A stretch of 64,000 nt of DNA from Chelativorans salis. Its GTDB lineage: Bacteria; Pseudomonadota; Alphaproteobacteria; Rhizobiales; Rhizobiaceae. The translations under genes were made by a program, and so were the position numbers. A model generated the notes under the pieces. The model saw only the letters and a program-made list of their open reading frames with translations. It made no database searches and was not told the DNA's origin. Below are positions 51,149 to 60,260 of the stretch, one piece after another (positions within the stretch are counted from its first letter, which is position 1; every line of letters begins with the position of its first letter). The stretch lies in NCBI RefSeq assembly GCF_025336525.1, contig NZ_JAOCZP010000005.1:124001-188000 (forward strand). The letters run 5' to 3'.

Positions 51149-53203
51149 TTACATCGACGGCACCCACTTGGCGAGCATCGGGAGCATCTCGCCCAGAATG
51201 GTACTCGGCCAAGGCACGGAGATGATCCTGTCGAAGACCAGGTAGACGAAAGCCGTGACGAGGACCGCATAGCCCAGGCAGACAGGCCAGCGCTCCCGCC
51301 CCTCGAGGCGCATGAAGGTAAGGATGAAGAGCGGCGTCGTGGGGATCAGGCCGATCACGGCCATGGAAGCCATGAAAACCAAAAGCCAGCCAAAGAACTG
51401 TGCGCCGCGCAGGGCGACCGCCCGGGACGGCAGATCGCCAACCTCGGAGGCCAGATCCATGTGGATGCCGCTTTTTCGGGTTGATCTCGCCTCAACCGCT
51501 GCGTCGCTGCGGGCGAAGAGCACGAAGAACAGGCTGATGGCGGCGAAAATCATCATCGCCGTGCCGATGACAACCGGCCCGACCCGCGCCCCGAAAGGCC
51601 AGTCGAGCGCCTTGTATACGAGCACACCGGCGAAGATGAGGAAGAAGGCATACACCAGGTCCTCGAGCCGGAAGGACGGACGCTCCCGCGGGACGAGATT
51701 GCCTACGCCGATCCGTCGGATTTCGGCGATCATCGGCCTGAACAGCGCCAGCAGGGCCAGTGTGAGCAGGATCAACACCACCGGCCGCAGCAGCCATTCC
51801 CATTCGAAGCGCAGGATCGAGATCTTCATGTAGCGCTCGATGAGACCGCCGAGGACCAGGCCGAGAATGACCGGCGGGCGCGGCCAGCGCAGACGCTTCA
51901 TGGTCCAGCCGATGACACCGAAGATCAAGAGTGTGTAGAGGTCGCCCCAGTTGCGTGATCCCTGGAAGGCACCGACGTAGACGATCGCCATGATCGCCGG
52001 CAGCACCAGGGTGTAGCGCAGCGTCGAGATCTTGGCGAACTGCCCGCTCAGCCCGAAGCACAGGCCGGCGCCCACAATGTTTGCGACTGCGATGCTCCAG
52101 GCCATGGAATAGGTGACCTCAAGATTGCGCGTCAGCATGTCCGGTCCTGGAACAAAGCCGTGGACCATAAGAGCGCCCAGCAAAATCGCCATGCTCGCAC
52201 TGCCGGGGACCCCGAAGGCGAGCGTCGGGATCAGCCCGCCGCCGTCGCGCGCATTGTTGGCGGATTCTGGTGCGATCACTCCGCGGACATCACCCTTCGA
52301 GAAAGTCTCCGAAGCGCCCTTCTCGGTACGGATCGCATGGCCGTAAACCAGCCAATCAGTCACCGAGCCGCTAATCCCCGGAATTGCCCCGAGCAGGGCG
52401 CCGAGCCCGCTGCAGCGCAGGATCAGAAACCAGTTCTTGGCGCAGTCTCGGACTCCCTGAAGCATCCCGTCGCGGGGGTTGAAGGCGACTTTGTCGCTCA
52501 GCGCGCCACGGCGCACAGCGAGGTCGGCCAGTTCCGGCAGCGCGAAGATCCCCAGTAGGATCGGCAGCAAGGGCACGCCATCCCACAGGTACAGAACCTC
52601 GCCGGCCCAGCGGAGAGTCCCAGTTTGTTGTTCCGTTCCGATCATCCCGACCATGATGCCGAAGCAGGCAGCGACCATGCCGCGCAATGGTGTGTTTCCC
52701 GATAGCGCCGCGACCATGGCGATACCGAAGACAGACATGGCAAGCAGTTCCGGCGAGCCGATGGCCAACACGAATGGTCGGACGATGGGGATCGTGAGGC
52801 CGAGAACCAGCGCACCGAACAGGCCGCCGGTGAGCGAAGCGACATAAGCCGCACTCAGCGCTCGCCCCGCCTCACCTCTTCGCGTCATCGGCAGGCCGTC
52901 CAGAACCGTGGCCTGCGATGATGCCGTACCAGGCACGCCGAACAGCACCGCCGGAATCGTGTCCGATGTCGCCGTGACCGACGCCATGCCCAGCAGCATT
53001 CCGAAGGCTGCTATCGGCTCCATCGTGTAGGTGAACGGAATAAGCAAGGCGAATCCGGTGTGGCCGCCAATGCCAGGAAGCAACCCGATGGCCAGGCCGA
53101 CAAAGACGCCGACGCAGATATAAAGGAGGCGCTCGGGCTGCAGGATCGTCTGAAACGCATCCATGGCGGCCTGCAGCACATAGAAGTCGCCTAGCCCGTC
53201 CAT
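51149..53203 (-). CDS. TctA-TctB fusion permease
   Basis: 684 aa. Residues 1 to about 500 are a complete TctA (GLLPGIGGHTGFALLIPFTYT, SDTIPAVLFGVPGTASSQAT, AFGVPGSASMAILLGALMVHG). After a charged linker (RRIGVGNLVPRERPS) residues about 520-684 form a TctB-like four-helix domain. Fused forms are known in the TTT family but less common than separate genes. ATG 53203 lacks a strong ribosome site and lies 51 bases after prpD copy 5. Its binding protein is probably the tctC at 56585. Confidence 0.9.
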   Translation of the reverse strand: MDGLGDFYVLQAAMDAFQTILQPERLLYICVGVFVGLAIGLLPGIGGHTGFALLIPFTYTMEPIAAFGMLLGMASVTATSDTIPAVLFGVPGTASSQATVLDGLPMTRRGEAGRALSAAYVASLTGGLFGALVLGLTIPIVRPFVLAIGSPELLAMSVFGIAMVAALSGNTPLRGMVAACFGIMVGMIGTEQQTGTLRWAGEVLYLWDGVPLLPILLGIFALPELADLAVRRGALSDKVAFNPRDGMLQGVRDCAKNWFLILRCSGLGALLGAIPGISGSVTDWLVYGHAIRTEKGASETFSKGDVRGVIAPESANNARDGGGLIPTLAFGVPGSASMAILLGALMVHGFVPGPDMLTRNLEVTYSMAWSIAVANIVGAGLCFGLSGQFAKISTLRYTLVLPAIMAIVYVGAFQGSRNWGDLYTLLIFGVIGWTMKRLRWPRPPVILGLVLGGLIERYMKISILRFEWEWLLRPVVLILLTLALLALFRPMIAEIRRIGVGNLVPRERPSFRLEDLVYAFFLIFAGVLVYKALDWPFGARVGPVVIGTAMMIFAAISLFFVLFARSDAAVEARSTRKSGIHMDLASEVGDLPSRAVALRGAQFFGWLLVFMASMAVIGLIPTTPLFILTFMRLEGRERWPVCLGYAVLVTAFVYLVFDRIISVPWPSTILGEMLPMLAKWVPSM

Positions 53204-53254
53204 TCTAGTTGGAACCCCGTTTGTGTTGCTGGGACGATACCGTCTTGACGCGGC

Positions 53255-54700
53255 TCATCGCGGCTTGTCCCCGTTCGCAGATCCTATCTCCCGTAGCGGA
53301 GCCATGATCGCCTCAACGGGGCCGGTCTCAATGGAGAGGATACTTCGGACCAACCTGTGGGCCCTTTCCTCGGGCATGCGGCGGATCGCGATGGCCATGA
53401 ACTTCTCGACCACTACAGCCTCGTCGAGCCCCCGCTCAGGGAAGGAATGGCCGGGATCGTAGAGACATTCCTGCACTTCTGTGCTGCCGTCGTCGAAGGT
53501 CACGCGCACCCGGCTGGGCATGCTGCCGGGCGCGCGTTCTGCAAAACCGCGCTCGACCCGCAGTTCGGTGAGCTCGATCAGCCGCCGCATGTCCGGCGCT
53601 TCCCAGCGCCGGTCGCGGAACTGGTGATCTGTCATTGCGCCTTCGACCATTGCGACTGCGGGCAGGAAGGTGAAGCTGTGGTCGGCCGCTTCTCGGGTCT
53701 TCGGGAACCGGCGCTCGATTTCACCCTGCTGTTTCCGGATCATCGGCAAATCGGCCATGACGACCTCGATCCGGCTGATCGCGTTGACGCGGGAACTAAC
53801 CCGGGGATGCAGATCCAGCGCCGCCTTGATGGCGGTCTGCGCTGTGCCGATGCAGGCATAGGGTTTGATGTTCGAGGTCATGATGAAGGGCGGCTGTTCG
53901 ATCGGCCCCCATAGCCTCTCAAGCCCCAGGGAAGGGTCGAACACCTGGTGCAGCCCGCCCCGGTGATCGAAAACCTCCAGCGGACCCGTGACGCCGCGCT
54001 CGGCCAGCAATGCGCCCTGCACGCCGCTCTGCGCTATCATTGAATTGGCCAGATTCTTCACGCCCGACAGCCTGCCCCAGCGCACCACCGAGGGCGTGGC
54101 ACAGCGAGCCGCGCCCAGGGCCAGCGCGTTTGCCTGCCGCGCAGGATCGAGCCCGGCGAGGCGGCCGTAAATCGCTGCGGCGACAAGACCCGAAACCGAA
54201 GTGCCGTCCCAGGCCGAGCTGAACGGCATCAGCTGTCGCAGGCGGCGGAAAAGCTCATAGCCCATCGCGAGGGCCGTAATCATATCCGTTCCGGTCGAGC
54301 CGAACCGCTCTGCGGCCGCTAACGCGACCGGAATATTGTCGCTGCAATGGCCTGCGACGCTGAGTTCCCCCTCCTTCAGGAAAAACTGCACGTCGTTGTA
54401 GTCCAGCGACCGCACAAGTGCGCCATTCAGCAAGACGGCCGACAGTATCGACGATTTCCGCGCCCGACCGAAGAGCGTGCACTGGGGAGTGCCTCCCATC
54501 TCCTCAAGCATCGCAGCGACATATCCTGGCGTACTCACATCGAGCGCCGCGACCGCACAGGCGATGGAATCGGCGATCAGAAGCCGCGCTTGACGGGCAA
54601 CGAGCGGGTCGGACAACAGGGGGTCGCCGGAGAGGGTCCATCGCGCAAGATTGCGAATGGGCGTGGTCGGGTCGTTGCCCTCATCGAAGGTATTCAGCAA
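53255..54700 (-). CDS. MmgE/PrpD family protein (copy 5, divergent motif)
   Basis: 481 aa with the TTG at 54700, chosen because GGGAGGAAG lies immediately upstream; ATG 54727 (490 aa) is the alternative. The acidic motif reads VRSLDYNDVQFFLKEGELS, lacking the second Asp and the HPG that follow in most family members, and the lid motif is IKPYACIGTAQ. The helical core SAWDGTSVSGLVAAAIYG also differs. Probably a different substrate or reaction from the other copies. Heads the minus-strand prpD-tctAB-lysR group, divergent from copy 6. Confidence 0.83.
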   Translation of the reverse strand: MLNTFDEGNDPTTPIRNLARWTLSGDPLLSDPLVARQARLLIADSIACAVAALDVSTPGYVAAMLEEMGGTPQCTLFGRARKSSILSAVLLNGALVRSLDYNDVQFFLKEGELSVAGHCSDNIPVALAAAERFGSTGTDMITALAMGYELFRRLRQLMPFSSAWDGTSVSGLVAAAIYGRLAGLDPARQANALALGAARCATPSVVRWGRLSGVKNLANSMIAQSGVQGALLAERGVTGPLEVFDHRGGLHQVFDPSLGLERLWGPIEQPPFIMTSNIKPYACIGTAQTAIKAALDLHPRVSSRVNAISRIEVVMADLPMIRKQQGEIERRFPKTREAADHSFTFLPAVAMVEGAMTDHQFRDRRWEAPDMRRLIELTELRVERGFAERAPGSMPSRVRVTFDDGSTEVQECLYDPGHSFPERGLDEAVVVEKFMAIAIRRMPEERAHRLVRSILSIETGPVEAIMAPLREIGSANGDKPR

Positions 54701-55017
54701 GTTCTTCCTCCCATCGGGCGGTCCCATGCAGCAATCGCCGAATGGCCCTCCCAGCCACACCAGCATTCGATATCCTTCCGGACATGCCCAATTGGAAGAC
54801 GATATCGGCCCATAAGAAACATTACTGCACGCAGGGGCAATCTTCCTCATAGAAGATGACAGTCCAGAGTTGATCGAGCTCTCGCCAAGTCGTCAAAGGC
54901 TGGGGTTTCTGGCAGCGATTGAATGGAGCAGCCGCTAAATCCAATAGATCTCGCACCGGTGAAGGCAATTACATTTTTGGTGCCGGCGATCAGCAAAAAG
55001 CGATAGGGAGGCGCGCC
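54701..55017. other. Divergent promoter region between two prpD genes
   Basis: 317 bases without a gene; contains the inverted repeat at 54840-54857 and two AT-rich stretches. No copy of the GntR operator motif. Probably the control region for both prpD-tct transcripts. Confidence 0.55.
54840..54857. promoter_or_regulatory. Inverted repeat, candidate operator
   Basis: ATCTTC-CTCATA-GAAGAT is a perfect 6-6-6 inverted repeat near the centre of the divergent region. The size and spacing suit a LysR-type site, and the double-HTH LysR at 49853 is the obvious candidate. Confidence 0.4.
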
Positions 55018-56373
55018 ATGGCCGACAACCAAGCCATTTCTGCAGGACTTGCCGAATATATTCGGAAAGCCGCACACGAGCCGCTACCCGCCGCGGTAGC
55101 CGAACAGGGGCGGTTGCATCTGCTCGACACGCTGGCGGCCATGGTCTCGGGCAGAACGCTGCCCGCGGGCCGGGCGATCATCCCTTTCACCCGCGGCGCC
55201 GGCGGGCCGCAGGGGGTATCGGTGCTGGCAACAGATATTCTGACTGGCCCGGCGCAAGCAGCGATGGCGAACGGGATGCTTGCCCACGCTGACGAAACGG
55301 ACGACTCCCACGCACCCTCGCTGACCCACCCCGGATGCGCCATCGTTCCTGCCGCGCTCGCCGCCGCCGAGTGGCTGGCGCGGGACGGTGCCGCGCTCGT
55401 CCGCGCAGTCGTGCTCGGCTATGACGTCGGCACCCGGATGTCGATGGCTTTGGGCGGGAGCAAATTCGCCGACACCTATCACATGAGCTCCCACGCCTGG
55501 GGCGGGGCATTCGGCGCTACAGCTGCTGCAAGCGCGTTGGCGCGCCTGTCCCACGATCAGGTTGTGTGTGCACTCTCGTATGCGGTGCAAAGCGCGTCGG
55601 GCAACCGCTGCTGGCTGAGGGACCCGGATCACGTGCAGAAAGCCTTCATCTTCGGCGGCATGCCCGCCCGCACGGGCGTTGAAGCCGCGAGCTTCGCCGC
55701 CGCGGGATTTACCGGCGTGGGCGACGCGATCGAGGGTACGCCCGGCCTCCTGGCCGCATTCCCGCTGACGGCGGACCCCACGCGCCTCATGGACGGGCTG
55801 GGCAGCCGGTTCGAGGTCATGCGGACCTCCTTCAAGAAGTGGTGCGTGGGCTCTCCCCTCCAGGCTGCGCTGGACTGCATCGAAGAAGCGGTGCGCGAAC
55901 TGAAACTCGCCGAACCCGAGGTCGAATCGATCGTCGTGTCGCTGCCTGAACAGCGCAGCCGAGTTGCGCAGAGCGACATGCCCGACGTGAACCTCCCGCA
56001 CGCTCTTGCGCTCTACCTAGTTGACGGCTCGGTCGGTTTCGCCAGCCTGCACGATCACGCCCGCATGGCCCATCCCGAGATACGCCGCGTTGCCCAACGC
56101 ATTCGGGTGGAGCCGCGCCCCGGTGCGAAGCGGGGCGAACAGGCGCACTTTACTCTGCGGACACGGGACGGCCGCCGCTTCTTTCGGGCGCCGGAACATG
56201 TGCGCGGCCAGCCGGGAAATCCAATGAGCTCGGCGGAGGTGGCCGATAAGGCGCGCGACCTCTTCAGCCTTGTGCTCGGAGAAACACGCGCGAGTGAACT
56301 AGTCGACATGGTGCTCTCCATCGAGTCCATCACCGATGTGCGGGATCTGCGCTGTTTGTGGAGACGTGCATAG
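55018..56373 (+). CDS. MmgE/PrpD family protein (copy 6)
   Basis: 451 aa. Acidic motif AHADETDDSHAPSLTHPG (classical THPG but ETDD instead of DYDD), core YHMSSHAWGGAFGATAAA and lid motif FKKWCVGSPLQAALD. ATG 55018 follows AGGGAGG. Precedes tctC by 211 bases on the same strand and is divergent from copy 5; together with the tctAB fusion they form one split TTT-prpD module. Confidence 0.87.
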   Translation: MADNQAISAGLAEYIRKAAHEPLPAAVAEQGRLHLLDTLAAMVSGRTLPAGRAIIPFTRGAGGPQGVSVLATDILTGPAQAAMANGMLAHADETDDSHAPSLTHPGCAIVPAALAAAEWLARDGAALVRAVVLGYDVGTRMSMALGGSKFADTYHMSSHAWGGAFGATAAASALARLSHDQVVCALSYAVQSASGNRCWLRDPDHVQKAFIFGGMPARTGVEAASFAAAGFTGVGDAIEGTPGLLAAFPLTADPTRLMDGLGSRFEVMRTSFKKWCVGSPLQAALDCIEEAVRELKLAEPEVESIVVSLPEQRSRVAQSDMPDVNLPHALALYLVDGSVGFASLHDHARMAHPEIRRVAQRIRVEPRPGAKRGEQAHFTLRTRDGRRFFRAPEHVRGQPGNPMSSAEVADKARDLFSLVLGETRASELVDMVLSIESITDVRDLRCLWRRA

Positions 56374-56584
56374 ATGGATCGTGACGCTATCCGTGGGAAC
56401 CCTCTGGGAATAGATAACTTCCGCTCCAGTCCTGGAGGAATTCTATATCGGGCGGGCCAAAATCTATTTCCCAGCATCCTCGGATGGTCCGATTTCTAGG
56501 GAACTCGATCACCTGCCGGAACGACATCCGTGACAGGTGTTAGTCCGACCCCGGTCGGGCGGAGCAGCAGAGGGAGGAAAAGAA

Positions 56585-57619
56585 ATGAAAATCAATGCAA
56601 TCTGGAAAGCGATTGCTGTCGCATCGCTCGTCTTGGCCGGAGCCACGAGCACACAGGCGCAAAGCGTTGAAGAGTTCTACAGCCAGAATGACATAACGAT
56701 GGTGGTCGGAACCGCTGCAGGCGGCTCCACCGATTTCTTCGCCCGGACCATGGCGCCTTACCTGTCAAAGTACATTCCAGGCAATCCAGATATCATCGTC
56801 CAGAACAAGCCTGGCGCCGGTGGGCTTATTGCTGCCGCAGAGCTTCAGACTACGATGCCGAGCGACGGTTCCTACATAGCCACCCTTCAGCGCAACAACT
56901 TCACCGACCCGCTGCTCAGCGATGAACGGGTGGATTTCGACGCTCGTGAGGTCAAGCACATCGGCAGCGTCGGCAAGGAGATCTATGTCATCTTCCAATA
57001 TCCGGATGACCCGGGAACAACCACGGTCGAAGAGGCTCTGAATCACGAGATGGTCCTGGCCGCAACCGGATCAGGCAGTGCCAACTACACTTACCCGCTG
57101 CTGGTGAACGCACTTCTTGGCGGCAAGCTCAAACTCGTCCCGGGTTACTCCGGCAATGAGGAGCAAGCCCTGGCGATCGAGCGGGGCGAAGCCGACGGGC
57201 GCGCCGGTACCTACAGCATGACCCAGCGTGGCCAGCTGAAGCAGTGGCAAGAGGATGGAAAGCTGCACTACGTCCTCCAGTTCGCCTTGGAGGACCACCC
57301 CGACCTTGCCGGGGTGCCGAATGTCTTCGATGCCATCAAAGACGATGAAACACGCAGGATTTTCCGTTTCATGCTGATCCCCCAGGGCCTCGGCCGCATC
57401 TTCTCCGCTCCGGGAGACATTCCGGAAGACCGCCTTGCCGCGTTGCGCGAGGCTTTCGTCCAGGCAGCCGAGGATCCCGGCTTCATCGCCGAGATGGAGC
57501 GCAGCGGGGCCGAGGCTGAATACACGACCGGTGAGGAACTCCAGGAGATTGCCGAGGAACTGATGGGTACGCCACCGGCCATTGTCGATCGGATCAAGAC
57601 ATTGATCTCGGGAAGCTGA
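56585..57619 (+). CDS. tctC: TctC-family periplasmic binding protein (third system)
   Basis: 344 aa with Sec signal peptide (cleavage after TQA near residue 25). Mature protein has TMVVGTAAGGSTDFFARTM and VQNKPGAGGLIAAAEL, the receptor motifs, and a C-terminal IVDRIKTLI helix. GGGAGGAAAAG ribosome site before ATG 56585. It is about 3.4 kb from, and opposite in strand to, the tctAB fusion, the only membrane component nearby. Confidence 0.92.
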   Translation: MKINAIWKAIAVASLVLAGATSTQAQSVEEFYSQNDITMVVGTAAGGSTDFFARTMAPYLSKYIPGNPDIIVQNKPGAGGLIAAAELQTTMPSDGSYIATLQRNNFTDPLLSDERVDFDAREVKHIGSVGKEIYVIFQYPDDPGTTTVEEALNHEMVLAATGSGSANYTYPLLVNALLGGKLKLVPGYSGNEEQALAIERGEADGRAGTYSMTQRGQLKQWQEDGKLHYVLQFALEDHPDLAGVPNVFDAIKDDETRRIFRFMLIPQGLGRIFSAPGDIPEDRLAALREAFVQAAEDPGFIAEMERSGAEAEYTTGEELQEIAEELMGTPPAIVDRIKTLISGS

Positions 57620-57755
57620 GCGGTTCGCCTTCCCCAGCACCGGCCGGCCGTCAAGAATGGGCGGCCGTCCGTCTCGGGCCCACGCATGTTCGCCCAGCTG
57701 TGTCTGGTCCGTCGCCAAGACGGCCGATGCATTTGCGGGATTTCTCGGTCTGACG

Positions 57756-57899
57756 GAGCTTCTTACTGAGATCCCGGAGGATGTCCCTGACCTGCTGCCG
57801 AACGGGTCGGCCATCTATGCGAAGAAGGTTACGGTGCTGACGGCCGCGCTGGACCGGGCCGATGAACGGCCACAGGCGGCGGAGGCGTTGCGGATGCTG
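57756..57899 (+). pseudogene. Remnant of a serine recombinase C-terminus
   Basis: A 48-codon stretch reads ELLTEIPEDVPDLLPNGS then AIYAKKVTVLTAALDRADE and AAEALRML, which matches the region just before the C-terminal end of large serine recombinases (pattern: PADVPDLHPN, IYRRKV, EAAEAIRSLI). The rest of that gene is absent on both sides. The frame ends against the truncated IS110. Identification is by memory of the family pattern. Confidence 0.55.
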
Positions 57900-58827
57900 C
57901 CCGAGGGAGGGAGTGGAAGACGGTGCCGATTGTGTAGCACGCGGCCAAGGCGCCGCGATAGCGTGTGAGCATGACATTCGCCGCCTCATAAAGCAGCGTT
58001 CGCACCCGGCGGTCGCCGCACTTGGAGATGCTGCCCGTGTAGTCGACCTCGCCGGACTGGAAGCGGCGCGGCGCGAGGCCGAGATAGGCGCCCAGATCGC
58101 GAGACCGCCTGAAGCGATTCGGATCATCCACAGCAGCGGTAAAGGCGAGCGCGGTGAGATGGCCAACACCGGGGATCGTCATCAGCCGGCGGCAGGTCGT
58201 GGAAGCTTTGGCCATCTTCTTGATGTCGGCATCGATCGCTGCGACGGCCGAGAGCACCGCGGCGCGCGCTGCAATGAGGCCCTGCATGGCGGCAGACAAT
58301 CCGGCTATTCCCTCGCTGGCTCGCAGCGCCTGTTTGATGAAGGCAGGGCTGAGGGCCCGCGGCAGGCGGACACCGAATACCACGGCGAGTCCACGGATCT
58401 GGTTCTCCAGCATGACCCGCTGTCCGACCAGCTTCTTGCGGGCGATGATCAGCGCGCGAATGGCATGCGCCGGCAGCGACTTCACGTGCACGGGCTTGAA
58501 GAAACCGGTGCGGGCCAGATGCGCCAGGCCGCGGGCATCGTTGCGGTCGGTCTTGTGGGTCGCCAGGGATTTGAGCGCCTGGTACGCTTGCCGGCTCTCG
58601 ATGCAGATGACCGGCAGGCCGAGCGCTGTCAGCCCGTGGTAGAGCATCGGTGCCATCCGCCCGGTCTCAAACACGATGCGCCGGCAGCGGGCCGCCTTTG
58701 CCAGCGAGGCCGCGATCGCCTCCGGCGTCGACGCCGTCTTTTGCTCGTGGATGACGGTCCCCTCCCGATCGACGACGCACACGTGCGTCTCCTCCATCGA
58801 GATGTCCAAGCCTGCAAAATACTCCAT
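57829..58827 (-). mobile_element. IS110-family transposase, 3'-truncated
   Basis: 332-codon frame. The N-terminal DEDD (RuvC-like) domain has GLDIS (Asp8), IVFETG and THKTDRNDARGLAHLA; the C-terminal transposase_20 domain has MTIPGVGHLTALAF and DYTGSISKCGDRRVRTLLYEAA with the catalytic-type serine. After ANVMLTRYRGALA (near 57945) homology stops and the frame continues into unrelated DNA (GTVFHSLPRA...), so the last about 50 residues of the enzyme are lost and replaced. GAGGAGA ribosome site before ATG 58827. The element is probably inactive. Non-coding DNA upstream (58828-59014) may include its left end. Confidence 0.85.
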
Positions 58828-59014
58828 GGTCGGTCTCCTCTGCCAATAGCGAAGCCGATCTTAATCGACCTCCGCAGAAGAGCCGCCGCCCATTACCCCA
58901 TGTTGAATAGGGCATTCCCTGGAAGCGGACGCCCCAAGATCGCCGAGGTTCGGTCTCGCTACCTCCTCACGCCTTGGTGTGACTTCGTTGACACGAAACT
59001 GAGGAGTAGGAGTC

Positions 59015-59227
59015 ATGAAACCCTTAATCGTAACGGCACTCGTTATCTGCCTAGGCTCGTTCACAATAGAGTTTACCAACGCGCAGAAAGGCCCGGCTGA
59101 TTCTGCGACGCCCAACTTTGAGCATCCGCTTGCCAAAAAGCAGCCGTCCAGACCAGCACTGCCAAACGTCTTCGTCATGGGACTCCTTCTGTGGTTATGG
59201 CTTTTCTTGGCCACATTCGGAGACTGA
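59015..59227 (+). CDS. Small hypothetical membrane/secreted protein
   Basis: 70 aa. Hydrophobic N-terminus (VTALVICLGSFTIEF) like a signal sequence with possible cleavage after TNA, a proline/lysine-rich middle, and a C-terminal hydrophobic helix (VFVMGLLLWLWLFLATFG). AGGAG ribosome site before ATG 59015. No family recognised; lies in a rearranged region beside the IS remnant. Confidence 0.45.
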   Translation: MKPLIVTALVICLGSFTIEFTNAQKGPADSATPNFEHPLAKKQPSRPALPNVFVMGLLLWLWLFLATFGD

Positions 59228-59306
59228 TTATTGCAGGATACTTGATTGAGGCTGAACGCTCTAACCTGTAGAATCCGCATATCTTCGCAGCCGTCCGGAA
59301 CTGTCT

Positions 59307-60260
59307 ATGGATCCGCTCTCTGACGTCCTATCGCTTCTGAAACCACAGAGTTATGTATCCGCCGGCTTCGACGCTGGGGGAGACTGGTCGATCCAGTTCG
59401 CCGACCAGCACGACCGTATCAAGTGTTACGCCGTAATCTCCGGCAGATGCTGGCTGTCGGTCGAGAGCGTTCCCGACGCTGTGCGTCTGGAAGCAGGAGA
59501 TTGCTTCGTGCTGCCGAGCGGGCGGCCCTTCCGCCTGGCGAGCGATATGAGCCTAACTCCCGTCGACGCTAAGTCGATTTTTCCGCCCGCGCGGGCCGGC
59601 GGTGTCATCTCGGTAAATGGCGGCGGAGGTTTGTATCTTGTCGGGAGTCGCTTCGCTGTCCGTGGCAATCATGCCAGCATCCTATTGGGGATGCTACCGC
59701 CGATTGTGCATATTCATAAGGAGTCAGAACAAGCGGTGCTGCGCTGGTCCGTGGAAAGGATGATGCAGGAACTGCGCGAGCAGCAGCCAGGCGGCTTTCT
59801 GGTCGCGCAACACCTCGCCCACATGATGCTGGTTCAAGCCCTGAGGCTGCATCTGGCGGAAGGCGTGAACGGTGGCGTTGGATGGTTCACTGCCCTCGCA
59901 GATAAGCAGATCTGTGCCGCGATCGGCGCCATCCACGCTGAACCGGCCCGGCGCTGGACATTGCAGGCATTGGCGGAGCGCGCCTGCATGTCGCGGTCGA
60001 CCTTCGCCCAAAGATTCAAGGAGTCGTCTGGCGAGACGCCCATGGAATATCTTGCGCGCTGGCGAATGCTGCTGGCCGGCGACAGGCTGGAAAATTCCAG
60101 CGATCCCATTTCCGTCATTGCCGTGTCACTCGGATATGAATCCGAAAGCGCCTTCAGTGCGGCGTTCAAGAGGGTCATGGGGTGCACACCACGGCAGTAC
60201 GGCCGTGGTCAAGAAGCGGCTTCGCGTGCGTCTCGTAAGGACGGTGATACTCGGCACTGA
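59307..60260 (+). CDS. AraC-family regulator (cupin_6 type), altered C-terminal tail
   Basis: 317 aa. N-terminal cupin sensor with GRCWLSVESVPDAVRLEAGDCFVLPSGRPF; C-terminal double HTH with RWTLQALAERACMSRSTFAQRFKE and ISVIAVSLGYESESAFSAAFKR followed by GCTPRQY. From about residue 305 the tail (SRASRKDGDTRH) is antisense to the decayed molybdenum-hydroxylase gene, so the original stop has been replaced by read-through across a junction near 60220. The DNA-binding domains are intact, so it may still work. It may once have controlled an oxidoreductase operon. Confidence 0.85.
   Translation: MDPLSDVLSLLKPQSYVSAGFDAGGDWSIQFADQHDRIKCYAVISGRCWLSVESVPDAVRLEAGDCFVLPSGRPFRLASDMSLTPVDAKSIFPPARAGGVISVNGGGGLYLVGSRFAVRGNHASILLGMLPPIVHIHKESEQAVLRWSVERMMQELREQQPGGFLVAQHLAHMMLVQALRLHLAEGVNGGVGWFTALADKQICAAIGAIHAEPARRWTLQALAERACMSRSTFAQRFKESSGETPMEYLARWRMLLAGDRLENSSDPISVIAVSLGYESESAFSAAFKRVMGCTPRQYGRGQEAASRASRKDGDTRH

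Noticed and set aside
58828-59014. Terminal inverted repeats of the IS110
   Set aside because: IS110 elements usually lack clear ones and none could be identified; the right-hand boundary is therefore left open.
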